A stretch of 29,320 bases of DNA, taken from NCBI GenBank assembly GCA_964532995.1, contig CAZHJN010000024.1, forward strand, positions 1 through 29,320. The letters are read 5' to 3'. The DNA is from DTJG01 sp964532995 (GTDB lineage: Bacteria > Ratteibacteria > UBA8468 > B48-G9 > DTJG01). Position numbers and translations under genes: made by a program. The notes below the pieces were generated by a model. The model had not been told where the DNA came from. It was given only the letters and a program-made list of their open reading frames with translations, and did not search any database. Below are positions 1-7,896 of the stretch, in pieces (the stretch's first letter is position 1; every line of letters begins with the position of its first letter).

Positions 1-718
1 TAAGATTTAATTTCTGAATTTTTTCTTTTAGATGCTGCTCCAATGGTCCTTTTCCGAGAATGATAAAATGTACATCATTTCTTTTTTTTCTGACTATATC
101 TGCAGCATCTATAAGCACATCATAACCCTTTGCCTTCCTGAGATTCCCCACAGAACCAGCGATTACTCCTGTATGTGGCGTTTTCTTAATATATTGAAAT
201 TTTTCTTTTATCTTACCGATGTCAATCCCATTTGGAATCACCTTTATTTTTTTTGCACTTAAACCAGCCTTTTCAATAAAAGCTTTTTTCCCCGCGCTTG
301 AGTTTGAAATAATTAACGAACACAGAAAATCAGTAAATTTTTCAATTTTCCAGTGAAACGGTTTCTTCCAATCATCAGTGCTTCTTATGGAGCAAACGAG
401 AGGTTTCCAGAAAAAAAGCCTCAAAAATTTTGCAGATATATTTCCACCAAAAAGAAAAGAGTGAACTATGCAGGGATTTTCTTTCAGAAAAACAAAAATT
501 ATTTTAATAATTGCATACAGAGGATTTCTTTTTGCATTCAGTGCGTATCTTTTTATGCCAGAAGCATCAAGCATCCTATGAAAAGGTCCTTCCTGCTGGA
601 GGGTCAATACAACCGGTTCAAAATTGTATTTTTTCATTCCTGTTGCCAGCATCACAAGCATTTTTTCTGTTCCACCTATCTCTTTGCTTGGCAGAATATA
701 AAGAACCTTATTTCTCAT
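1..718 (-). CDS. Glycosyltransferase, GT4-like (C-terminus cut by window edge)
   Basis: An open frame of 239 codons runs from an ATG at 718 to the window edge without a stop, so the 3' end is missing. The protein looks like a GT-B fold glycosyltransferase of the GT4/group 1 type. The N-terminal half has the usual glycine-rich turn IGGTEKMLVMLA (residues 14-25). The linker motif VIPNGID (160-166) and the start of the C-terminal nucleotide-sugar domain, GSVGNLRKAKGYDVLIDA (188-205), follow. It would transfer a sugar from an activated donor onto a lipid, glycan or protein; donor and acceptor cannot be told from this part. The start overlaps the end of tsaB by 11 bp and has no Shine-Dalgarno sequence, so translation is probably coupled to tsaB. 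Confidence 0.85.
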   Translation of the reverse strand, partial: MRNKVLYILPSKEIGGTEKMLVMLATGMKKYNFEPVVLTLQQEGPFHRMLDASGIKRYALNAKRNPLYAIIKIIFVFLKENPCIVHSFLFGGNISAKFLRLFFWKPLVCSIRSTDDWKKPFHWKIEKFTDFLCSLIISNSSAGKKAFIEKAGLSAKKIKVIPNGIDIGKIKEKFQYIKKTPHTGVIAGSVGNLRKAKGYDVLIDAADIVRKKRNDVHFIILGKGPLEQHLKEKIQKLNL

Positions 719-1325
719 AATACGGTTGATTTTTTGGTTTTACGGAATTTTTTATTCTTTCATAAGCCAAAACAGCGTTTAAAATCGGGTCAGGAAACAC
801 TCTCTTAATGGTATGTTTTGAGGGACTGAACAGAGAGAGAATTTCTCTGGATGGACCTGCAACAATATTTGCTTTCTTCAGCTTCAAACTTAACTCTCCA
901 ATACTGCACACATGAAATCTGCCGTGTTTTTTTGCAAGAATTCCAGGGTTTTTGAAAATTCCGTAGTGAACAGATTTTCCAGCTGATGGAAGAAACACCC
1001 CTGTATATTCATTATTTTTAAATCTGTAAGCCATACCTTCAAGACTGCTGACACAAAAAATTTTCTTTTCGTTTGCAATGGAGAGTCCATATGCAACAGA
1101 CATGCCAAGTCTTATTCCTGTCCATGAGCCGGGTCCTGATGAGACAACAAAATAATCAAACATTTCCGGTTTCATGCCTGTTTTTTTTAGCATTTTATCA
1201 ATCTGAGGCAGAATTTCCACACAGGGATCTTCACTTTTCCATATTTTTTTTGCAATAACCTTTTTGCCGGTTAATACAGCTATTCCTGTAAGATGGGAAA
1301 TGCATTCTATAGAAAACAGATACAT
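708..1325 (-). CDS. tsaB: tRNA threonylcarbamoyladenosine biosynthesis protein TsaB
   Basis: 205 aa, close to the usual TsaB length. TsaB is the non-catalytic partner of TsaD (with TsaE) that forms the t6A modification at position 37 of tRNAs reading ANN codons. The family hallmark SSGPGSWTGIRLGMSVAYGL lies at about residues 62-81, matching the consensus GPGSFTGLR with Trp for Phe. The N-terminus (MYLFSIECISHLTGIAVL) keeps the ASKHA phosphate-1 strand, although the usual Asp-Thr-Ser is altered to Glu-Cys-Ile. It sits 3 bp after the lipoprotein gene and overlaps the following glycosyltransferase gene, so the three form one minus-strand operon. tsaD and tsaE are not in the window. Confidence 0.9.
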   Translation of the reverse strand: MYLFSIECISHLTGIAVLTGKKVIAKKIWKSEDPCVEILPQIDKMLKKTGMKPEMFDYFVVSSGPGSWTGIRLGMSVAYGLSIANEKKIFCVSSLEGMAYRFKNNEYTGVFLPSAGKSVHYGIFKNPGILAKKHGRFHVCSIGELSLKLKKANIVAGPSREILSLFSPSKHTIKRVFPDPILNAVLAYERIKNSVKPKNQPYYEK

Positions 1326-1328
1326 GTG

Positions 1329-2474
1329 CTAAAGGTTAGAGGTCAATATTTCAGTAAGAGATTTACTGTCAGTTGGAAAATCCTGATCAAGCGTTTTTCT
1401 TGAAACCAGTTCCACTGTTGCAGTTCCCAGCGGTACTTTTCCTTTGAGTATAAGGGGAAGCCTTTCATCATCAGCAGATATTGAAACGAGCAATGTCCCT
1501 TTTTTGAAAAGAGCCTCATCTTCTGATGCTTCTGATTGTATCAACCAGTACTCTCTGGTGCCAACTGCAAAGTTTTCAATGTTCCTTTTAAGAAAACAAA
1601 GGTAAATATCCGTTATTTTTGTAATACCAACAGGCATTCTGGAAGGTTTCATCTTTTCTCCTGCAATTCCTCTCACAGCATAAATAGCCGAAAGTCCATC
1701 AAAGACAACATCTGAAAAATTAATCTTTCCATTTTTTGATCCATACTGTTTCCCTGCCTTATATTTTTTCACCTCATATGTGAGGGTTTTTGTATTGTGG
1801 TCAATGATGGTTCTGGTAACCTGGCTGGTGGTTGGGGATCCGGAATAATTGTAATAGAAAAACGGAAGATTGTTGGCACTATCAATGTAGGAATCAAATC
1901 TGTTGTATCCATTTCCAACCCTGGTCCAGATGCCTTTCGGTACGGTTATTCCAACTATATGATAGACATCCTTATTATTTATTTTCTCCTTTTTACAGGC
2001 AAGCAGAAGTTTGCCCACATTTGCAAAGTTCCATTTTATTCTGTAAATCAAACATTCGCCTGTTACCAGAACAATCGGACTTTTGAAAACCCTGATTTCC
2101 GGAACAGGTGTTTTGGATTTGGTACTCTGTTTTCCGGGAATGTTTTTGCTGTCAGCTGTTTTTGTTTGCGTGGATAAGGATTCATTGAGCCAGGTATCAT
2201 AGGAAGTTTTTGCAAGGTTATCAACCGGTTTATGTTCAATCTTTTCTGTTACGGTTTTTGTTTCATAAGTTATCTGTTCCTGCTGTTTCGCTTTTTCTGA
2301 AGGTTTTTCTGTTGGAAGCATCACAACCACAGGAACAGTTTCCTGTGAAATATTTTCTGAAGGTATGGACTCTGTTTTCTTAATAACCAGTTCCTCTTTC
2401 TCAGAGCATCCACTGAGAAACAGAATCGCAGATATTGAAAGTATCAGTATTATTTGTTTCATTTTCAAAGCCAT
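1329..2474 (-). CDS. Lipoprotein with DUF3108-like domain
   Basis: 381 aa from the first ATG. A signal peptide with lipobox LSGC ends around residue 23, so it is predicted to be lipidated and exported. Residues about 30-125 are Lys/Glu/Thr/Ser/Pro-rich and look like an unstructured spacer. Residues about 135-370 resemble DUF3108 (GECLIYRIKWNFANVGKLLL at its start), a beta-rich periplasmic or outer-membrane-associated domain of unknown function. A second ATG at 2462 (MKQIILILSISAIL) is an equally good start: neither has a clear Shine-Dalgarno sequence, and the -10 box at 2486-2491 puts the transcript start very close to the first ATG. It is the first gene of the operon with tsaB. Function is unknown. 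Confidence 0.75.
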   Translation of the reverse strand: MALKMKQIILILSISAILFLSGCSEKEELVIKKTESIPSENISQETVPVVVMLPTEKPSEKAKQQEQITYETKTVTEKIEHKPVDNLAKTSYDTWLNESLSTQTKTADSKNIPGKQSTKSKTPVPEIRVFKSPIVLVTGECLIYRIKWNFANVGKLLLACKKEKINNKDVYHIVGITVPKGIWTRVGNGYNRFDSYIDSANNLPFFYYNYSGSPTTSQVTRTIIDHNTKTLTYEVKKYKAGKQYGSKNGKINFSDVVFDGLSAIYAVRGIAGEKMKPSRMPVGITKITDIYLCFLKRNIENFAVGTREYWLIQSEASEDEALFKKGTLLVSISADDERLPLILKGKVPLGTATVELVSRKTLDQDFPTDSKSLTEILTSNL

Positions 2475-2485
2475 CTGATAAAAAT

Positions 2486-2515
2486 ATTATACCATAATAT
2501 GACGTGAGATGAAAG
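2486..2515 (-). promoter_or_regulatory. Putative extended -10 promoter for the lipoprotein-tsaB operon
   Basis: Reading the minus strand, TGGTATAAT gives a consensus -10 (2491-2486) with an extended TGN element. A weak -35 TTTCAT lies at 2515-2510 with 17 bp spacing. The predicted transcript start is only about 5 nt before the ATG at 2474, which favours the second ATG (2462) or a nearly leaderless mRNA. Confidence 0.5.
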
Positions 2516-2598
2516 CAACCGGTTTAATTTTGAAATAAATTTTTCAGAATGTAATCAAATTTTCCTGAAATTGATACTGAAGCACGGATGTGATATCT

Positions 2599-2627
2599 TT
2601 GACTTTGTTTTTCTTATCTGCTAAACT
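2599..2627 (+). promoter_or_regulatory. Promoter of the fur-feoB operon
   Basis: TTGACT (2599-2604) and TAAACT (2622-2627) are separated by 17 bp, matching 5/6 and 4/6 bases of the sigma-70 boxes. The predicted start at about 2634 falls inside the palindrome described in the next entry. Confidence 0.55.
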
Positions 2628-2629
2628 TA

Positions 2630-2646
2630 ATGAGACTCAATCTCAT
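2630..2646 (+). promoter_or_regulatory. Fur-like operator palindrome
   Basis: ATGAGACTCAATCTCAT is an inverted repeat with 6-bp arms (ATGAGA/TCTCAT) around CTCAA. Read as the 7-1-7 Fur-box form, the arms TGAGACT and AATCTCA differ from perfect symmetry at one pair. It covers the predicted transcription start and lies just upstream of the fur-type gene and feoB, the classic place for an iron-responsive repressor. Which of the two regulators in this operon binds it cannot be told from the sequence. Confidence 0.6.
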
Positions 2647-2659
2647 ATAGGTGTTTTTT

Positions 2660-3070
2660 ATGAAAACAGACAGATGGCTTTCAGATGTTGAGATATTTGC
2701 AAAGAGTGCCGGTCATTTTCGAGTTCAGGATCTGATTAACCTGATGAAAGAGGCGGGACTTGCAGTTTCGCGAGCGACTGTATATCGTTCAATAAACAAA
2801 CTTCTTTCTTCTGGCAGGATAATTCAGATTTCAAATGAAAAGGAAAGATATTTTGAGTTTGTTAATAAACAAATACATTATCACTTCAGGTGCAAAAAAT
2901 GTGGAAGAATTATTGAGTTTTTTTTCGCCGACATAGAAAATTCAATTCATGAAAGTGTTAGAAAACTGAAGGTTTTTTTAACCGAACAAAAACTTGTTCT
3001 TGAAGGTTTCTGCACCAGATGTTTCGGGAGTCAGGATGGAAGAAAGAAAGCAAAGAAAAAAAGAACCTGA
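2660..3070 (+). CDS. Fur-family metal-responsive transcriptional regulator
   Basis: 136 aa. The start is ATG 2660, not the in-frame GTG 2651, because that GTG is part of the Shine-Dalgarno AGGTG (2649-2653), 6 nt upstream. The N-terminal winged helix contains AVSRATVYRSINKLLSSGRI (residues 35-54). The dimerisation half has HYHFRCKKCGRIIEF (73-87) and GFCTRC (117-122): two CxxC pairs (C78/C81, C118/C121) that form the structural zinc site of Fur proteins. The C-terminus is a lysine/arginine-rich tail. It is first in an operon with feoB, which it overlaps by 35 bp, so it is probably an iron-sensing repressor (Fur), possibly autoregulated through the palindrome at 2630-2646. A PerR or Zur role is less likely given feoB. 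Confidence 0.88.
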   Translation: MKTDRWLSDVEIFAKSAGHFRVQDLINLMKEAGLAVSRATVYRSINKLLSSGRIIQISNEKERYFEFVNKQIHYHFRCKKCGRIIEFFFADIENSIHESVRKLKVFLTEQKLVLEGFCTRCFGSQDGRKKAKKKRT

Positions 3071-4988
3071 ATTGCAGAAGGTTATTCTTGCCGGCAACGC
3101 AAATGTGGGCAAGAGTGTTATCTTCAATCTTCTCACAGGAACCTATGCCACTGTTTCCAATTATCCGGGTACAACCGTTGAAATCAGCAGGGGTACTGCA
3201 AAAATTGGCAACAGATATTTTACTGTGATTGATACACCCGGAATAACGGATCTTCTTGGACATACAGAAGACCAGAGGGTTACAAGAGATATCCTGCTTA
3301 AAAATCCGGATGCCATAGTTGTTAATATTATAGATGCGAAAAATCTGAAGAGAGGACTTGTTTTAACGCTGTTATTGTGCGATCTTGGAGTAAAGCAGGT
3401 TGTTGTGCTGAATATGATGGACGAGGCAAACGACAGAGGTGTTTTCATCAATCATAAAAAACTTACTGAACTTCTTGGGATAGAAGTTGTCCCGATGATT
3501 GCTACAGAACATGTGGGGATCCATCAGCTTAAAAAATCAATAATTGAGGCGCATCCAGGTAAATACAGGGTTCTTTATCCTGAAGATGTTGAAAGGGTTG
3601 TAGAAGAAATCAGAAGAAATCTTCCTGAAACAAGTTTTGAAAAAAGGGGTCTTGCTGTTTTTCTTGCAGGAGCCACAGATCAACTCTGCGATATTTGCAA
3701 AAATATTCCTCAAGTTGATCCAGTAAAGATTGAAAATATCTGGGAAAATCTTCAGTATTCACTGTCTCAACCTCTTTATTATATGGTTACTTCTCCATTG
3801 ATCAAGCATGCCGAAGAAATTGCAGAATCAATATCAACAAAAGGTAAATTATCGCACAGCGGCTCTCAAGTTTTTATCAGTAAACTTACGATCCACCCTG
3901 TTTACGGGACATTTATTGCGATCTTCATGATATTTGTTATGTATCTTGTTGTTGGAAAATTTGGCGCAGGTTTTCTGGTGGACATTCTTGGAAAAGAGCT
4001 TTTTGGTAAGATTATCAATCCTTTTTTCACAGACGTCTTTTCAAATACTCACCCTGTTTTGAGAAATTTTTTTGTTGGAGATTATGGAATTATCACCATG
4101 GCGCTTTCGTACGGACTGGGAATAGTTCTGCCAATCACAGCGATGTTTTTTCTTTTTTTTGGATTCATTGAAGATTGCGGATATCTTCCGAGGCTGGCTT
4201 TTTTGACTGACAGAATCTTTAAATCCTTCGGTTTAACAGGTAAGGCTATTCTTCCACTTGTGCTGGGTTTTGGTTGCGGAACAATGGCCACACTGACAAC
4301 ACGAATTCTTGATACCAGGAAGGAAAAAATTATAGCAACAGTTCTTCTTGCTGTGGTTGTACCATGTTCAGCCCAGCTCGGGGTTGTGCTTGGAATACTT
4401 GGATCCATCTCAAATTTTGCGCTCTTAGTCTGGGCACTTTCAATTATGATAATAATGATCATACTTGGAAGCGCTCTCAACCTTCTTATTCAGGGTGATT
4501 CCTCTTTTTCTCTGGAGATTCCTCCTTTGCGTTTGCCATATATGAGAAATATAGGTATAAAAACAGGAAGAAGAATTATCTGGTATATTAAGGAAGCACT
4601 CCCTCTTTTTGTTCTTGGAACGATAATCCTATTTCTTTTTGATATGGCTGGTATTCTTTCATATCTTGTTTCAATCCTTTCACCTGTCGTAACGGGTATG
4701 GGGCTTCCGGTTGAAATGAGCCATGTTTTTATTATGGGTTTTTTGAGGAGGGATTATGGAGCAGCGGGTATGTTTGATCTTTTTAACAGAGGCGTTCTTG
4801 ATGCCGGCCAGAGTGTTGTCGGAGCTGTAATCCTTACCCTTTTTGTACCATGCATCGCACAGTTTTTTGTAATGATAAAGGAAAGAGGTCTGATTTTTGC
4901 AATTTCAACCTTTGTTTTTGCTGTAATCATTGCATTCTCTGTTGGATTTATTCTGAATGCGCTGATCACAGTATTTGGATTATTTTAG
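3036..4988 (+). CDS. feoB: Ferrous iron transporter FeoB
   Basis: 650 aa. The start ATG 3036 follows GGGAG at 3026-3030 with 5 nt spacing; the longer frame to TTG 2994 lies inside the fur gene and has no support. The cytosolic G domain shows GNANVGKS (G1, 20-27), PGTT (G2, 44-47), DTPG (G3, 66-69) and NMMD (G4, 126-129). The membrane half carries the two FeoB gate regions, the first with GCGTMATLTTRILDTRKEK and PCSAQLG, the second with GFLRRDYGAAG and PCIAQ. The protein imports Fe2+ across the inner membrane. There is no separate feoA: a FeoA domain is fused to the regulator encoded 9 bp downstream. Length and motifs are complete. Confidence 0.95.
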   Translation: MEERKQRKKEPELQKVILAGNANVGKSVIFNLLTGTYATVSNYPGTTVEISRGTAKIGNRYFTVIDTPGITDLLGHTEDQRVTRDILLKNPDAIVVNIIDAKNLKRGLVLTLLLCDLGVKQVVVLNMMDEANDRGVFINHKKLTELLGIEVVPMIATEHVGIHQLKKSIIEAHPGKYRVLYPEDVERVVEEIRRNLPETSFEKRGLAVFLAGATDQLCDICKNIPQVDPVKIENIWENLQYSLSQPLYYMVTSPLIKHAEEIAESISTKGKLSHSGSQVFISKLTIHPVYGTFIAIFMIFVMYLVVGKFGAGFLVDILGKELFGKIINPFFTDVFSNTHPVLRNFFVGDYGIITMALSYGLGIVLPITAMFFLFFGFIEDCGYLPRLAFLTDRIFKSFGLTGKAILPLVLGFGCGTMATLTTRILDTRKEKIIATVLLAVVVPCSAQLGVVLGILGSISNFALLVWALSIMIIMIILGSALNLLIQGDSSFSLEIPPLRLPYMRNIGIKTGRRIIWYIKEALPLFVLGTIILFLFDMAGILSYLVSILSPVVTGMGLPVEMSHVFIMGFLRRDYGAAGMFDLFNRGVLDAGQSVVGAVILTLFVPCIAQFFVMIKERGLIFAISTFVFAVIIAFSVGFILNALITVFGLF

Positions 4989-4997
4989 AGGAAGAAT

Positions 4998-5639
4998 ATG
5001 GATAAAAGAATAGAGGATGCTCTTGAACAATTGTGGAGAAAAAGAGAAGACAGAGAAATTTCCTGCCAGTTTCCACCTGATGTTCTTGAACTGCTTATAA
5101 AAAAAGGTCTTGTTTCTGTTTCAGAAAAGGGTGTTTTTCTTACAGAAAATGGAGAGAAACTTGCAAGGATGCTGGTGAGAAGACACAGATTATGGGAGGT
5201 TTTCCTTCACGATGTTTTAGGAATGAAAGAGTTCAATGAGGTGGCCGGTTCGTTTGAACATGAATCAGCAGAAAATATTGATGAGGCTCTCTGTGACTTT
5301 CTCGGTCATCCCCAGCAATGTCCGGATGGAAAACCAATTCCAAGAGGGCACTGCTGTGGAATGAGAAAAAGAAGAAGAAGCGGCTGGGGGTTTTTTAATA
5401 GTATTGGAGTCATGAGATTGTGCGATGTGCCGAAAGGGAAAAAGGTGAGGGTGGTATGTCTGCGTGGTAAATTATTTTCAAAACTATCTGGATACGGCAT
5501 TGTCCCTGGTTCTATCATTACTGTTCAGGAAACTTTTACCGGTTATTTAATCAGGATTGATAATCTTGAGGTTGCCCTTGATCGTGAATCCTGTTTTGAT
5601 ATTCTTGTTCAGGTTATGCCGGATACAGAAGAAACATAG
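4998..5639 (+). CDS. DtxR/MntR-type metal-dependent regulator with C-terminal FeoA domain
   Basis: 213 aa, preceded by AGAGGAAG and ATG 4998, 9 bp after feoB. Residues 1-60 match a short winged-helix region (LIKKGLVSVSEKGVFLTENGEKLA). Residues 60-118 match the DtxR dimerisation/metal domain (RRHRLWEVFLHDVLGM, then FEHESAENIDEAL and a CPDGKPIP turn). Residues 139-205 are a FeoA/SH3-like domain (MRLCDVPKGKKVRV, GYGIVPGSIITV). Between them is an unusual Cys- and Arg-rich linker, RGHCCGMRKRRRSG (116-129). It is likely an iron- or manganese-dependent repressor; the FeoA part could act on FeoB or sense metal. The DNA-binding part is shorter than in typical DtxR, so regulation rather than pure FeoA function is inferred. 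Confidence 0.82.
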   Translation: MDKRIEDALEQLWRKREDREISCQFPPDVLELLIKKGLVSVSEKGVFLTENGEKLARMLVRRHRLWEVFLHDVLGMKEFNEVAGSFEHESAENIDEALCDFLGHPQQCPDGKPIPRGHCCGMRKRRRSGWGFFNSIGVMRLCDVPKGKKVRVVCLRGKLFSKLSGYGIVPGSIITVQETFTGYLIRIDNLEVALDRESCFDILVQVMPDTEET

Positions 5640-5644
5640 GTTTT

Positions 5645-6400
5645 CTATTTCTCTGTTTTTAATCTTGATATGACCTGCTGTGCATTCTGGATTCTCTGAT
5701 TTGTGTCAGGATGATCGCTGAGAAAAGTTAAAGGGATAAATGGTTGTTTTTTCTCTAATTCCTGCATTTTCTTAAAGAAAGAGATCATTCCCTCTGGATT
5801 GTATCCTGCACGATATGCATAGGTCATTCCAAGTATGTCTGCTTTTATTTCCTGAGTTCTGCTGTATTTAAGCATTGAGATGGTGAAAATAGTATCTGCT
5901 GCCTTCTGTATGGCTTTCTGTCTTTCTCCTCCAAGAAGTATACTGGTCGGAATTGAATAAAGTATCTGTTTTTCAAGTATATGAACTCCATCTCTATTGC
6001 ATATATGGGCTATCTCATGTCCTATAATGCAGGCAAGTTCATCATGAGAACTGATTTGTTTCAGGAGCCCTGTGTATACATAAACAAATCCACCGGGCAC
6101 TGAAAACGCATTGACTTCGTTTTTTTCAATTACCCCGAATCTGTATGAAAGATGACTTCTATCATTTTTTAAAGCAATTTTTGAGCATATTTCTGTAAAA
6201 CCGTCAAAAACCCTGTCTGGATTTTCTACAATTTTGAATTCAGAGCATATCTTTTTATCAAGAGCCACACCCATGTCAATTTCGTCCTTTTCTGTATAAA
6301 CAGTTTTTTCATGTTTTCCTGTGACAGGATTGTAATATGTTGCGCAGCCAGTAAAAAGAACGGTTATCAAAACAAGCAATACGAATAAAAGTTTTTTCAT
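5645..6400 (-). CDS. M48-family zinc metalloprotease lipoprotein
   Basis: 251 aa with a signal peptide and lipobox LFTGC (Cys19), so it should be a lipid-anchored periplasmic protein. The zinc motif HEIAH is at 128-132 and the third ligand Glu184 lies in RTQEIKAD, as in M48 (BepA/LoiP-like) peptidases, which degrade or help assemble envelope proteins. Residues 207-251 form a short helical end with SDHPDTNQRI, the conserved HP-containing segment of the family. The long TPR tail of BepA is absent. A strong Shine-Dalgarno (AGGAGG) precedes the ATG. It lies 18 bp after mnmE and is probably co-transcribed with it. Its stop is 5 bp from the convergent regulator gene. Confidence 0.92.
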   Translation of the reverse strand: MKKLLFVLLVLITVLFTGCATYYNPVTGKHEKTVYTEKDEIDMGVALDKKICSEFKIVENPDRVFDGFTEICSKIALKNDRSHLSYRFGVIEKNEVNAFSVPGGFVYVYTGLLKQISSHDELACIIGHEIAHICNRDGVHILEKQILYSIPTSILLGGERQKAIQKAADTIFTISMLKYSRTQEIKADILGMTYAYRAGYNPEGMISFFKKMQELEKKQPFIPLTFLSDHPDTNQRIQNAQQVISRLKTEK

Positions 6401-6418
6401 AATACCTCCTTGAATGTG

Positions 6419-7801
6419 TTATTTTCCAACACAGAACCGGCTGAAAATTTCATCAAGTGTTTCATCCGAGATGTTTTTCCCTGAGATTTCATCCATCTGA
6501 ATAAGTGCAAGTTTTATCATATCCGCAATTATATCAGTACTTGTAATGTCATCAATCAAAAGTTTTTTTATTTCCTCAAGGATTTTCAAAGTTTTTTCAA
6601 GGGAATGCTGCTGTCTGATGCTCAAAAAGAATTCCGGGTTTTTGATCTCACACAAACCTCTGTTCAACTCTTCAATTATTGCAGAATTGAGCTGCTGAAG
6701 TCCTTTCCCTGTGATGCATGACATTTGCACAACTCTGGCTTTCTTACAAGGATCATTGATGGTTTTCTCATCCACTTGTGGACAGAGGTCGCATTTATTC
6801 AAAATGACTATGTGCACTTTATCTTTCACCATGTCAAGTATTTGAATATCAATCTGGTCAGGAGGGGATGAATAGTCAAGGACCACAAGAACCATTTCAG
6901 CTTTTTCCATCCATTTTATTGATCGTTCAACTCCAATTTTTTCAATATTATTTGCGTGATGTCTTATGCCGGCAGTATCAACTATTGTGAAAGGAATTCC
7001 GGATATATTTATGATTGCTTCTATTGAATCCCTTGTTGTTCCCGGTAATTCTGAAACAATTGCCTTATCTTCTTCCACAAGAAGATTCAGCAAACTGCTC
7101 TTGCCAACATTCGGTTTTCCAACAATAGCGATTTTTATCCCTTCTGTGAATATTCTTCCTGACTGACCCTCCTGAGTTATTCTTTTTATCTCTGTTATTA
7201 TTGAATCAAGATTCTCAATAAGATTATTGTCAGAAGTACTTCCAAAATCCTCAGAGAAATCAATTTCATAGTTCAAAAGTGCCAGGATATTAACAAGATG
7301 ATTTCTGATCTCTGATATTTTTCTGGATAAAGAACCATTAAGTTGTTTAAGTGAAACCTCAAGGGATTTTTCAGTTCTTGAGTTTATTATCTCAATTATG
7401 CTTTCGGCCTGGGCAAGATCAATCCTTCCATTCAGAAATGCCCTTTTTGTGAATTCTCCAGGTTGTGCAAGCCGGCATCCACTTTGAAGACATATTGAAA
7501 GCACCGCTTTAATCGCAGCGATCCCGCCATGACATCCTATCTCTGCCATATCCTCCCTTGTATAGCTTGACGGAGACCTCATTATTGTTACCAGAACCTC
7601 GTCGATAATCTTTCCATTGCTGTCAATGATATGTCCGTATCTGACCGTATGGCTCTTCCATTTTTTTTCAATCCTTCTTTTTTTACCCGGGGTGAAAATT
7701 TTTTTTATCACGGAAAACGTTTCAGGGCCACTGATCCTGATTATGCCGATACCACTGATTCCATAAGGAGTTGAGAGGGCGCAGATAGTGTCTTTTTCCA
7801 T
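6419..7801 (-). CDS. mnmE: tRNA uridine-5-carboxymethylaminomethyl modification GTPase MnmE
   Basis: 460 aa from ATG 7801. An in-frame TTG at 7813 would add four residues, but the family start matches MEKDTICALSTPYG. MnmE works with MnmG to modify U34 of tRNAs using a methylene-folate unit. Domains: N-terminal folate-binding domain (1-120, with HGG at 91-93), helical domain, and an inserted G domain with GKPNVGKS (228-235), GTTRD (254-258) and DTAG (275-278), followed by NKCD. The C-terminus is the diagnostic FCVGK (456-460) with the functional Cys. No Shine-Dalgarno sequence is visible. It is the first gene of a two-gene operon with the M48 lipoprotein gene. Confidence 0.97.
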   Translation of the reverse strand: MEKDTICALSTPYGISGIGIIRISGPETFSVIKKIFTPGKKRRIEKKWKSHTVRYGHIIDSNGKIIDEVLVTIMRSPSSYTREDMAEIGCHGGIAAIKAVLSICLQSGCRLAQPGEFTKRAFLNGRIDLAQAESIIEIINSRTEKSLEVSLKQLNGSLSRKISEIRNHLVNILALLNYEIDFSEDFGSTSDNNLIENLDSIITEIKRITQEGQSGRIFTEGIKIAIVGKPNVGKSSLLNLLVEEDKAIVSELPGTTRDSIEAIINISGIPFTIVDTAGIRHHANNIEKIGVERSIKWMEKAEMVLVVLDYSSPPDQIDIQILDMVKDKVHIVILNKCDLCPQVDEKTINDPCKKARVVQMSCITGKGLQQLNSAIIEELNRGLCEIKNPEFFLSIRQQHSLEKTLKILEEIKKLLIDDITSTDIIADMIKLALIQMDEISGKNISDETLDEIFSRFCVGK

Positions 7802-7896
7802 AGTTAATTGCAATATGTGTTATAATTTCTTCATAATCATTATACTGCAACTTTTCAAACATCGGGAACATCTAATCAGATAAACAGGAGAATAAC
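7802..7896. promoter_or_regulatory. Divergent mnmE/htpX intergenic region
   Basis: 95 bp separate the two starts. On the minus strand there are two -10-like boxes, TATAAT (7844-7839) and TATAAC (7824-7819), without a good -35. On the plus strand TATAAT (7821-7826) and TATACT (7841-7846) are -10-like, again with poor -35 sites. The AT-rich boxes overlap between strands, so the exact promoters cannot be fixed. The htpX Shine-Dalgarno AGGAG precedes ATG 7897. Confidence 0.35.

Noticed and set aside
353..808. Plus-strand open frame of 151 codons at the left end
   Set aside because: It is antisense to the glycosyltransferase and tsaB, whose translations carry clear family motifs. The plus-strand product is low-complexity (Phe/Lys/Cys-rich) with no ribosome-binding site.
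2651..2659. GTG 2651 as the start of the Fur-type regulator
   Set aside because: The GTG is part of the AGGTG ribosome-binding site that serves ATG 2660 at 6-nt spacing.
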